Shown: in pieces, positions 1 to 10,461 of the stretch | How the letters are laid out: every line of letters starts with the position of its first letter | Numbering within the stretch: the stretch's first letter is position 1 | Source of the DNA: Callipepla californica brunnescens | Lineage: Eukaryota > Chordata > Aves > Galliformes > Odontophoridae | Assembly: GCA_023055505.1 (NCBI GenBank) | Contig: JALIRH010000013.1 | Coordinates: 9,114,001-9,178,000, forward strand | Direction: 5' to 3' | Length of the DNA: 64,000 bases | The notes under the pieces: model-generated | The model's database searches: none | What the model was told of the DNA's origin: nothing | Seen by the model: only the letters and a program-made list of their open reading frames with translations | Translations under genes and position numbers: made by a program

Positions 1-1647
1 ACTGCAATCACAGCCTTCATAGACTATAGTCTGTAGTACAGAAAAGAATACAAGCTTATGTGGGGTGAGGCTCTCATTGTTGCACTGTGGGTCTTACTGG
101 GTATGCATACAGCTGCTAGCACATATGAGAGCAGAACTGCACTCAATTTTGCTTGCTGTGACCTTTTGTTACTTGCTTTGGACTGGTTTTCATTTTGATG
201 GGACTGTTTGTTAAGGTGTTGCTGGCAGAGGCACATAGCTAGTTTCTGTGATGCCATAAAGGAGATGATAGGACAGGGGGCTCTTCCCAGTCTCTCTGAG
301 GTCTGCTTCTGCTACACATCACTTTGATGTCAGTTGTAGCCTGTGGAGCTAGACCTGTGCAGACATTCTGTGCATCTGAGGAAGGAGTAAAGCACCTTGA
401 TGGACTGCTCTCTTTAATCCAGATATGATTATGAGATTAAATACTGCAGGAAAATGACCATTAATGATATTTAAACTGTATTTTTGTGTGTGTGTGTGTT
501 AGTGGACACAGTGGGGAAAGTAACCATTCCTATACATGCCTGATACCTTGTACCTTTGGGGATAAATTTTTTGTAATTAGGTCAAAAGAAGCAAAGAGAT
601 TTCATTATTCCCTTGTCAACAAACAAGTTGGAGAAACATCCAAAAGGATGCTATAATTGTGAGGAATTAGCCCGACGTTGCTTATCTATTCCTAGTTAAA
701 AACAATGAAAAACTTCCTGAGATAGAGCAGATAAAGATAAATGTAGAGAGATGAGTACTGATAGTTAACTTTGACACAGCATCTCCATACCCACTGAAGC
801 TAAAACTTTATAAAATGGAAGGCAGCAGATAAAGAGGTGGCCCACTGTGGAGATTGGAGATTATTTTATTAATTCAAAAATTATAATGTCTAAGGTTTTA
901 TCTGCTATAAATTGAATGAATTGAACCGTGATGTGCAGAAGCATTACTAAGATTTCAATCAAATTTTGCCACGGTGTTCTTACTCAGTTATTCTGAGCCC
1001 CTTTTATAATGCAGCTGTAAATGCTGGACCCCAGCAGTCTCATTATAATGCAATGATAATATAACTCACATTCTGTATATTATCTATAATGATGTATTTG
1101 TGTGAGACTTCACAATGCTCCTCTAGTATTATGCAGTGTTACATCTTTATTTACATGGAGGTTATTTCTTAGCATTCATGTTATCCTAACACTAATTTGT
1201 ATTTAATATCATACTGTGCCTGCTTTTGATTATATTTTATAATAAGATGCAGCAGGATTAGTTATCAGATGATGCTTAATTTCCATAATGAGATAATTGA
1301 ATCTTCTGAATTTGGAAGTAATCAACCCAGAAACTTGTTTTTGACAAGCTGGAGTCCCAAATGCCAGAGACAAATGCCATGCAAAGGGAAGTGGAATCAT
1401 TCTTTCAGTCCAGAATGTAGGGCATTCAAAGCAGAACTTTTCAAACCACTCCTTCAGTGTGTTCTGTAAGTTACAAAAGAAATCAGATATTTGGTAGATA
1501 GCAGATAGTGGTAACAAATTGCAGAATGCTGATTTTATGCTCATCATCAAAAAGTTTGCTTTTTCTAAACTCTTGCTTTGATCAACCAGTGTCTCTAATT
1601 TCGAAGTGAACTCCTTGACTGCATATGGATTACATTTTATATGTATC
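1..1647. other. Unique AT-rich non-coding DNA
   Basis: No gene, recognisable repeat or RNA is seen here. The only simple repeat is a short (TG)7 at 485-499. Open frames on either strand stay near 100 codons or less (one of 106 codons on the minus strand at 1230-1550) and show no familiar domain, so they are treated as chance. Confidence 0.6.
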
Positions 1648-1687
1648 TATATATACGTATATGTGTGCGTACACGTGTGCTACGCAC
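1648..1687. repeat. Alternating purine-pyrimidine tract with small hairpin (Z-DNA-prone)
   Basis: Positions 1648-1680 alternate pyrimidine and purine without a break for 33 nt, passing from TA steps to TG/CG steps. The tract holds three CpGs, and a fourth lies just after it, in an otherwise CpG-poor area. GTGCGTA (1665-1671) is the exact inverted complement of TACGCAC (1681-1687), separated by 9 nt that contain CACGTG. Alternating sequence of this kind is the standard substrate for left-handed DNA; whether it forms here is inference. Confidence 0.7.
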
Positions 1688-4600
1688 TATATACAGTTGT
1701 ATTTTAAATTATGTGCTTATATACATATTGCATATTTTGTATGTATGCATTAAATCCATCTGTCTCTCTCTCTCTATAACTAACAACATCAGAAATTCTT
1801 ATGCAGGATGATGTATAATAGCTGATTTTTAGACCTTGAGAATTTTCCACCTTTTTCCCCGAAGTCTGAGCAATAGTTTCACATGGCTTACTTGTTAATT
1901 ACAGGATCTAAACCCACTGCAAATAGCAGTGGTGCCAAGGGGTAACTCAATCTAATGTACCTGTATCATTTGCTATATGTTATAATGAATGTAGGGAAAG
2001 TATGTATTGGAAAGTTTTTATGCTTGCAGATTTCACTATTAAATGACAACTCTACCCCAGAGTCAGGTAAGAAATTAGGACTGGTGAGCAGGCAGAAATG
2101 GACTTAGTGTGCAATGTTCCCTGTTTTTTATTTGGGTTTGATTTTTCTGTCTGTGTCTGTAGGGGTTTCTTTTGATGTTATTACTCTATTTTTAGAAGAT
2201 TTATATATGTATATATAATATAAAATATATTTACAGTATAATATAAAAAATCTTTATATATATACATACTATAAACATTTTTTTACATATACATATGTGC
2301 ATAGTTAGGATTTATAGACATCCTTCCAATAGAAGGGGTGACAGCTGTGACTCATTTCACTTTGAAGTTTGCCCCTTTTGGCTGGTTTTGATTTCTCATG
2401 TGCAGCTGTAGGGCCAGTGTGGCAACTTTAAAATTGCCATTGTGAGGTCTTCTTGAACAAGCATACCTCAGACACACTTTAAAAATGTTTTTAAATAAAT
2501 GTTAGCTGTACAGAATCTTCTCTAAATTTTATCTGGAGGATCAAATAGTACTTCTAAACAACTAATTATTGGATTAACAAAATACGTCAGTGCTCTGCTT
2601 TTCTATTCCATATAAGCTTATGTCTAATTGTTTTTAAATGTAGTTGTGTTGAATATCTTCTGCCCTAATGAATATGGCCAGCACTGCTCCTGGAAATATT
2701 CCTTTGCACTAATCTCTGGGAGCTGTATCAGTTATTTCCATCAAAGAAAAGTAAATATGGGTTTAGAGAGGTATCAGAATTCATGGCTATTCCCTCCAAT
2801 TGCTATCTCAAGGTCTCCTTGTCAGAATGTGTTTGAAATGGATCAGGCAAAAGCTTTATTCTCCTGATCCAAGTCCCTCAGATCCTTTTAAGTTTTCATT
2901 GAGATACTGTCTCTCTTTCTCTGTTATATGACCAAGTCACTCATCTAACATGATGGAACCAAGTCTCCATGAGCAGTGGAAAACTACAGCTAGCAAATGC
3001 CCTCTTCTGAAAATCAAATCCCTGACTGTGCACAATGAATTCAGATGAAATCTGGTAGTGCGGACACTGCATTAGGGTGTGAAAAACTGAGTTTTGCTGG
3101 TCAGCTCTGTATTCATTCGGTAGTGACTGCAGGTCACACACAATATATGTGAATCCATTTCTTGCTAACACTAGTGGAATATATGCAGTTAGGGTTCAGA
3201 TTCTTGGAATTTTTTTGTTGCCAGCTAAGTCATAATAATAGGAGACTATTCTGCTAGAAATAATTCTGCTGCTACCCTTGGAGTAGTATGCTCAAACAAG
3301 ACAGATAGTAGAGACAAAATCAAATCAGTCTGAGGAGGATACACATACCGATAGCTATTATATGATCTTTTCCTTAATGGTTGAAAGCACAGCTCAGATG
3401 ACCTGAGTAACAATTTTGGGCAACATTTAAAAACTCTACTGCACAAGGTAGTGACCAAGCTTTGCATGAAGATCTTCAATTTAAAAGCTGGAGTTAGTGG
3501 CTTTTGTATTAGTTATTCATAAGTTAACAAAAGTCTCATGCAGTTGCTGTGTGTGGAAAAAGACTTCCAAGTGTATAGACAAAGGCCCATACATTTTTTA
3601 AGAAGTCCCTGGCACCACTAATTCCTCTTCAGAATGAGATGATGATAGAAGAGATTTGAAAAGTTTTAATAAATATCTAGACTTAAGATTTTATTATCCA
3701 AACTGAAGTAACAAACTTCTGTGTATTCATTAATGCAATGTAGTCATTAGTGCTTAGTCATCCAATGTTCAAATTAAGCATTTTTTGTCACAGCAGAAGC
3801 TCGCAGTCTTAGAACATGATCCCAAGGAAATGAAGCATGACTGAGATGCTGGCAGACAGATTATTGGTTGGTGTTGTGCAGGAAGAAAGCTCCAAACTAA
3901 GAACACTCAATCAATAGAGACAGTCTGTACAGGGCTGGGAGACTGCAAGCTTCTGAGCCACAGCTGGTGGTGGGAGTTAGAGTCTAAAAGCTACAGCTAA
4001 GGATTTCTTTCCTTGGACCATGGATTTTAATCCTGAGACATATCAGCTGAAGTAAATCCTAAAATGTGTAATCAGCTCATGATTACATGCGGAATATCTG
4101 AACCATATTTGTAGCAATCAGCTGATAGTGATGGATAGCTATATGCTTTTTGTGGGATATAACCAGGGCATCCTTAAATAACTTACTTGAATCCTCAACC
4201 CCCTTTCCCTTCCAAAACAGAGTGCAGAGTGTCAGCCCTGTCATCCTTCTGGTCTGTAAAACCTTGAAGGGGTGCTGACAGTCATTTTAACTCCCTCAGT
4301 GAAGGTGGAGGCCTGATGAAATCCATCTCTTGGTCAGTGCCTTGACTTGCTGGGAAGTCATTTAGTAGAGTGGTAAGCAAAGCTAAGGACATTGCAATAT
4401 TCTATGCCAAGACAGTGCCAAGGAAATATGAGAATTCTGGTGCAATGCTTAAAAGCACATTTTAACAATTTGTACAGATAAGCTATTCCATTTATTACTA
4501 TAATTGTAGATGAGCCAATGGATGCAAAAGCTATTACATTTCAGGTCCTTCAGGCAGTTTTGAAACACCATGTTTTTCTGTAACTGTAGCTGACATGGGA

Positions 4601-5568
4601 TTGCATGGTGAAAACTCTTCTTCTGCTTAGATATACAACCAGATTACCTTGGTTTAAGAAAACTGCAGTGAATCAACTGCTTTAATTGACCACTGGCTTG
4701 CTATCAGTCTGCAGGATCTGCCACAGCTGCACTTTAGCCTAATCTTTCTCAGTGAAACTTACACTGCTTCTCCTTACCTTGCATACACAATGGGCTCCAG
4801 AAACATGCACCACAGCCATCTGCCTTTGGTGATGGTGACTACAGCGAATTGATTCTTTGCTCCTAAAAAAGCCCAAGTTGGAACTGACCCATAAAGTTTA
4901 TAAAGAACAACTCATAGCAGTAGTTGATATGGAATATAAATTGTGGCTGATAACAACCCCTGTATACACTGCTGGTCTTTATATAAAAACCAGAAACTAA
5001 AATATCCTTCAACTTCACACTGCCCGTGATCTCATCATCTCATATGTAAGAAATCAATGGTGGGTTTATTTATTTGGAGATAATTCTGGTTTGCCATTTC
5101 CTAAGGTCACCATGAAAGTTTATGTAAAGAAAAGGTGGTGTTCTGCTTATAATTGAATTTGTGGTGAAGTATTTCATTCAAAATATCTTAGGGTTAAGGT
5201 ACAATGCATTTTTTCCAAGTGATCCTTCAGTACAGAGTGCTGGTTATCTATAGATCACTTTCATGCTGCTGAAATACAAATCTGCCTGCAGTCAAAATCA
5301 TAGCACTACTACTCATCTGAATACATCCTTCTAGACATGCTGAAGAGCAAATGCACAGGGAATTGAACAATAAATATAGACAGAGAGCAATCTTTCACAT
5401 CATTAGTAATAGATTCTTTCTGTTACTTTGCCATTTTAGTCAAACTGTGAGTTTGCATAATTAGGTAGGCATTTACACAGGTACGAAGTAACCAGAATAA
5501 ATTAAGGGAAGAAACAAAAATGCAAAAAAAAATCTTGATTTAAATAATTTCTCTACTGATAACTTGGC
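1688..5568. other. Non-coding AT-rich DNA with an AT-rich low-complexity patch
   Basis: Apart from a short TC run (1763-1775) and the AT-rich inverted repeat near 2203-2270, listed separately, I see only unique sequence. Open frames reach about 80 codons on either strand and none is recognisable. No exon with convincing flanking splice sites was found. Confidence 0.55.
2197..2285. repeat. AT-rich simple sequence with inverted repeat
   Basis: A run of TATATATG/TATATATA words is followed after about 40 nt by its near-complement ending TATATATACATA. Pairing the two gives a stem of about 14 bp (roughly 2203-2218 with 2257-2270). The interval is almost entirely A and T. Such patches are common microsatellite-like sequence in vertebrate introns and can extrude cruciforms or act as unwinding elements; no function is shown. 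Confidence 0.55.
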
Positions 5569-5588
5569 TAATTTACCGTGGTAAATTA
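5569..5588. repeat. Perfect 20-nt inverted repeat
   Basis: Two 9-nt arms, TAATTTACC and GGTAAATTA, are exact reverse complements around a central GT. Both ends carry TAAT-type cores. It may be a palindromic protein-binding site or chance; nothing nearby decides this. Confidence 0.5.
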
Positions 5589-6420
5589 CACAATAAACAT
5601 ATTATATTGATTTCTTATGTGCTGGAATTTTTTTTTCCAGGTCTTTCTCAACATATCTGTATTCCTGTCCTGCAACAAGAATATTTAAGAATATGTTGCA
5701 GCACTATAATCTTTCCAATTACCAGTATTTATCATTTATACTGCAGTAACTTCTATTGCCTACGCTCTGATATAAATGCAGGGAATGTTTCAAGTCCAGC
5801 CTTTAACTCATATATACAAGCTCAGAAAAATCTCCAGTTTTATGAACATTGAATGGTTTTGCAGCAAATAAGACTTTGTAACCACTTGTTTTTGTTTATT
5901 AACAACTCTCTGTCCTTGGAAATATGCCATACTGTTTTCAACTAGCAAAAACAATTTAGACAACCCATATTAGAACAGGTTACATCTGGTTAAGTTATTC
6001 TTAGGATGACTCAACCTATTCAGTGGTGTGTTGCAGTCTTAGTTTACTCCATTGTGAAATTCAGTGTAATTGAGTTTAAGTGTTTTTCAGTAGTTTTTCT
6101 TCTTTTTGTTGTGTTAGTGCTGGATTTTTTAATTTTGTTTTATTTCTGGACTTGAACTCAGAAAATTTTTTATCTATGACCCTGAGTAATTCATTCTTTC
6201 TTACCAGGCTGTATATAAAATAAGAATGAACTTTGCTTTCCTAATTGAGAATAAAGTCTGTGTGTCAGAAGTGGCTTACTCTTATGGATATTAATGTAGC
6301 TTAGTGTAACCCTGCTCCAGGTTCATCTGTAGTAACTTAATGTAAATGAACAGGAATGGCCATAGTCTGTTATGCTTTATTTTTGAATTTTTGACATGTG
6401 TTTATTGTGGTTTCAATAGG
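5589..6420. other. Non-coding DNA
   Basis: No recognisable gene or repeat. An 81-codon plus-strand open frame (5607-5852) starts at a TTG and has no known domain. Several T-rich stretches lead into the strongly T-biased block that follows. Confidence 0.55.
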
Positions 6421-6709
6421 CTCCTATGCATTTGTTCCAGTCTTGTCAAGATTTTCTTGCATTTTTTGAGGCCTTTTTTGTTATTGTTGTTTTCTAAATT
6501 TATGGTGTGTTTTATTGGTGTTTGGGTGGAGATGCCTTTATTACATTTTGGAAGACCTTTTTTTTTCATTTTTGATGCTATTTTACAGTGTGGTGAGAGT
6601 TTTTTGAGGGGTCGTGGCTCTTCTTTGGTATTTTTGATGCTTTCCTGGTGTTTTCAGTTATTTTTCACTTTTTCTGCATTTGTGTTGGGCTTTGGCTTTT
6701 ACAGGTCCT
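6421..6709. other. T-rich, A-poor low-complexity block
   Basis: By hand count about 38 of 289 bases are A (about 13%), while T makes up roughly half, so the strands are very unequal in composition. ATTTTTGATGCT occurs twice, at 6568-6579 and 6630-6641, and TTTTTTGAGG also recurs (about 6465 and 6600), hinting at internal duplication. The block lies inside an open frame of 121 codons (6346-6711, plus). Its translation is almost all F, L, C, S and V, as expected from T-rich DNA, and is not a believable protein. The block ends in a pyrimidine stretch plus ACAG, resembling a splice acceptor. Confidence 0.5.
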
Positions 6710-8674
6710 AAGCCAACTGGGATTTCAGTTTTCAGTATCAATATAACAGCAATCCCAAGAGAGATGGGTCTCAGTTCCCCAGGCTTGGGTTGCACTGTAA
6801 CTTGCAATTATAGTTAATCAGCACAAAAGTGAAATATTTTGGACCAAAATCTGGGGTCTGATTTTAAATTTAAATAAACATGCCCAATAGGACATAGCCT
6901 ATTGTTGGAAGTCCATGAGGACACAAGACAGGCAAAGTGAATTCAGAGTTTTTTGTTGCTGTTTGATATTGAAAAATGAGAGTAAATAGCCAGTGTTTGC
7001 AAAAGAAATATGTGGCAGAGATGGGTGACAACAAGTCCAGGCTCTCAGCTTCTGGACCACGTTTCCTATGAATAGGACTTGAAATTGTCCTATGGTGCTG
7101 ATGCTCAAAGCAGCGATCAGTGTAGTTCTGAGATAGAAGTGAGCTCAGGTCTTGAGAGCAGCCCTGCCTGGTTCTCACAGTGCTCTGCCCCAAAACAGGA
7201 CAAAGTGACCTGAACATTAAAACTGATGGGCTCCAGTTCTACATGTTCTTGATGACAGCTACTACCTAAATGGATTTTTCAGTAGTTACATGTCTTTACT
7301 TCAAGTAAGAAGAACCTCCCTGTAATTCCTTTAGAATATACAGGCCTGACTATCATACTGCAAAGAGTTTTGATGTTAATTCTGATGGAAAAAGGGGACA
7401 GTTATTGCAATATATTTCCAGGCAGCATTTCCGCTTAAACTCTTGGGAGTACAGAATGCAAAATGTATTTCCAGTTCTTGATTAAATACCCACTGAACTA
7501 GATTGAAAAACTAAAGGTGATACAGGTTTATATTCTTTTTTTGTTGTTGTTGTTTATTTGTTTTGTTTGTTCTTGTTTTAATCAGTGGTTATCTAAATTA
7601 TAGTTAAGCATCTTAATTCTATTAAATGCCTATTGTAACTAAATGACAAAATGAGAGTACTTTCTCTTACAGAATAGTTGTCCACTATTCATCCACATTT
7701 CCACTGACTGTTGTGGAGAACACATTAATAATTCTGAAATCATAGTTAGAATCATTAGTGGCCCACTGAGTTTAACTGCCGGGTGTTGTGTCTTCATGCC
7801 CTAGCAATTTATTTAATAATGTTTTCCCACCTTGAAAAAGAGAATCATCCCAGATCTTCTGTTTGAAACAGTTGCTTCAATTGCTCAGATGGTTCTTGCT
7901 AGTGTAATTTAACTTTTTCATTAGCTCTGTAAAAGAAAGAATTTAAAGTCCTTTATGTTTTAAAGGCATAATTTGTGTCATGGTGGGAATCAGGTAGGAA
8001 TTCCTATTGTTTAATGAATACTTTATGGATCCTGTCAAGTAATTATATAGTGTAATTAAATTATTTGTAATTCAGTTTCTAAATTTGTCTCCTGAATAGG
8101 CTTAATTTGATCTTTGGGTAGGGAATAACTTTCTTTCAATTAAATCCTCTCTAGACAGAGTAGAGAATGTGTCATTTGAACATAGGTGGCTTGGGACTTC
8201 ATGAGTAAGGAAAACAAAGTGCTTCCTTGTTTTGATCTATTCTCTGTTTGAAGGCTTCTTTTCAGCATGGGGAAGCCATATAATTGCTATCAAATACTCA
8301 CTGAATTAGCTTATTTTAAATCTTTTTCAATAAATACATTACACAGCTATTAATAAAAAATGTTAAGGTGAAGTAATACTGAAGCTCAGTTTCTCAATGG
8401 GAATTTCAATTGAAAGCAATAATGCACACAAATCGTCCTACAGAAATTGTTCTTCAAGATACAGCACATACAAGGGCTCATATATAGACCAAATATTTTA
8501 AGAGCTTGGTCAATTAACCCTTACTAAGGCAAGCTGATTTGCAACTCAGTGAAGCCAGAAGGTCTTCTTTGAGATATTTCTAACCACTTTTCACTCCCTT
8601 TCCAGAAGAATTCTATCTGCGTGCATTCAAAAATTTCCTTTTATCTTGAATTGTCAGTTTTTTGGTATTTTTTT
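6710..8674. other. Non-coding DNA with a T/G low-complexity patch
   Basis: A TTG/TTTG-type low-complexity patch lies at about 7536-7581. Otherwise no gene or recognisable repeat. Overlapping minus-strand open frames at 6870-7217 (up to 115 codons) have no known domain. Confidence 0.55.
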
Positions 8675-8709
8675 CCCTGTTTTTTTTTCTTTTTTTTTTT
8701 TTCTGTCAG

Positions 8710-8843
8710 GCAGTCCCTCCCCAGGATATCAGTTTTCTCTTGCTCTAACTCCACTGTGGTTCCATAATTACTCCTTTTCTATCACAGAACACGAACCAAG
8801 ACTCACAGCTCACTGTGTACTGCTGGACACCTGAGCAGGGTCT
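8710..8843 (+). other. Splice-shaped interval, possible non-coding exon or pseudoexon
   Basis: A long pyrimidine tract (about 8671-8704, including a 13-T run at 8690-8702) ends in CTGTCAG, a good 3' splice site. At 8844 GTGAGTAT gives a good 5' splice site, delimiting 134 nt. All three forward frames are closed: two have stops inside, and the third stops at TGA 8832-8834, just before the donor. It could therefore only be non-coding, terminal or frame-breaking. Pseudoexons with such signals are common in vertebrate introns, so confidence is low. Confidence 0.2.
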
Positions 8844-8849
8844 GTGAGT

Positions 8850-10164
8850 ATCATAAATGAGTACAAAAATTAAACACTGTATTTCTCATCTCTTAGAGTA
8901 AAATTGAAATATATTCAGGCAACCCAGAACCAAACTTTAGAAAATGTTTGACTGTCCGTAGCCTCTGAATTTAGAGCACAAGCACAGTTTGGAGACAGAA
9001 CTAAAATACATTACAATGATTAAAAAGCTACCTACTTTATTCCATAGAGATAAGATTCAACTATAGGTGTTTGGCTTGAATGTGGAATCTTCTGAACCTG
9101 AAACTAGCTGTAAATAAAAAGGTTTTCATGGCTGATTAGAACAGTTAGGAGGGCTGAGCCAGCAGCTAAACAGTCAAGGTCTGAGTATATAACAAAATGG
9201 CAGGGAATGAACTGTGCTGTTGAAGGAAGGAACCAGCAGCAGTGTGTTCTGTCTTTGAGGCATTAATCAGGTATATACTGCAAACTATGCATCTTTACTT
9301 CCACAAAACACAATTTAATCTAAACAACACTGCTTTCATTTTATTTTTGGTGGGAAGTTAAATAATCATGTTTTAAGGGAAGATATTTTATGTGCTTCTT
9401 TTTCTGTTAGAGTTTTAAGTAGGTAGCCCAAATTAATTCTCTAATTCAAGTTTTAAAAAAGTGACTGTGTTCAAGATGGACCATGAGAGCATGAAACCTG
9501 CCAGCTTAATTAAGTTTCTGGAATGCTTCTGGGCAAAATTAATATATGTGGATGAATGCCAAAATCAGCCTGACTGAACAGATTTTCAGCTAGCACACAA
9601 CTCTGAGAAACACAAGGACCTTAAAGTACTCAGTCTAGCAATATTAATTACAGTGGTTAGAGAACTGTCTATTCTTTTGGTGGATGCCAATCTACATTTA
9701 CTGTTGTTTATTTCCAAGCCAATATGGTTATCAGAACAATCTTGCAGTTAAATTAAAAATTAGAAAATGATTTGCCATCATTTTCTGTTTCAAGCTCTTA
9801 ATAAATAGCCACTGATGAAAATAGAAAGTTAGACTTACTTAAATAGCCTGAAAATAAAATTAAATTAGTTCATAATACAATAAAGGCCTCTGACACTAAT
9901 GTTGTTTGTGAACATGGCTATTGTCTCTTTCTAGAAAAATGTCTCAGAGTTAAACACTTTCTTAGTCTTGTCACCAACTGCCCCTCCAGAGTCAGCTGGA
10001 GTCTTTCATGCTGTTTCACATAGGCTTTGTTAACTTCTCATGGAGAAATAAAAACTCAGCAAGCTATTTCCTGATGTTTGATTCCCTAAATCTTCATGTC
10101 CATGCCTTGCCAAGATGATCGCTTTGCTGCAGTTGCATGTACTTGATGGCAACATATAAACAGG
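8850..10164. other. Non-coding DNA
   Basis: Unique AT-rich sequence. No repeat, RNA gene or plausible exon recognised. Confidence 0.55.
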
Positions 10165-10461
10165 AGGGGAAACTGATGTTTACATCGGTTGACAGTGATA
10201 GGACAAGGGGGAGTGGTAAACAAAGATGGGAGATTTAGGTTAGATACTAGGAGGAAATTTTTCACTCAGAGTGTGGTGACACGCTGAAACATGTTGCCAA
10301 GAGAGGACGTGGATGTCCCATCCCTGGAGGAGTTCAGGGACGGGCTGGATGTGATTCTGGGCAGCCTGTTCTGGTGGGTGGCAACCCTGCCTCCGCATCA
10401 GGGGAGTTGAAACTAGATGATCTTTGAGATCCTTTTCAACCTAGGCCATTTTGTGATTCTT
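10165..10461 (+). mobile_element. CR1 LINE fragment, 3' end
   Basis: This is the 3' part of an avian CR1 retrotransposon in plus orientation. In order it shows the end of the reverse-transcriptase region (GACAGTGATAGGACAAGGGG, then the stretch that codes for the R(L/Y)xxRxNFSLRV-like tail), the ATGTCCCATCCCTGGAGGAG box, the GGCTGGATGTG segment, and the 3' UTR with GATGATCTTTGAGATCC, CAACCTAGGCCATT and a decayed terminal GTGATTCTT. Full CR1 elements are about 4.5 kb, so this is heavily 5'-truncated, as is usual for the family. Substitutions and small gaps break any reading frame, so the copy is dead. The outer ends are estimates to within about 15 nt. Confidence 0.93.

Noticed and set aside
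6346..6711. Plus-strand open frame of 121 codons with many hydrophobic residues, looking like a membrane protein
   Set aside because: The hydrophobic content follows from T-rich codons in an A-poor low-complexity block; no domain or conserved pattern is visible.
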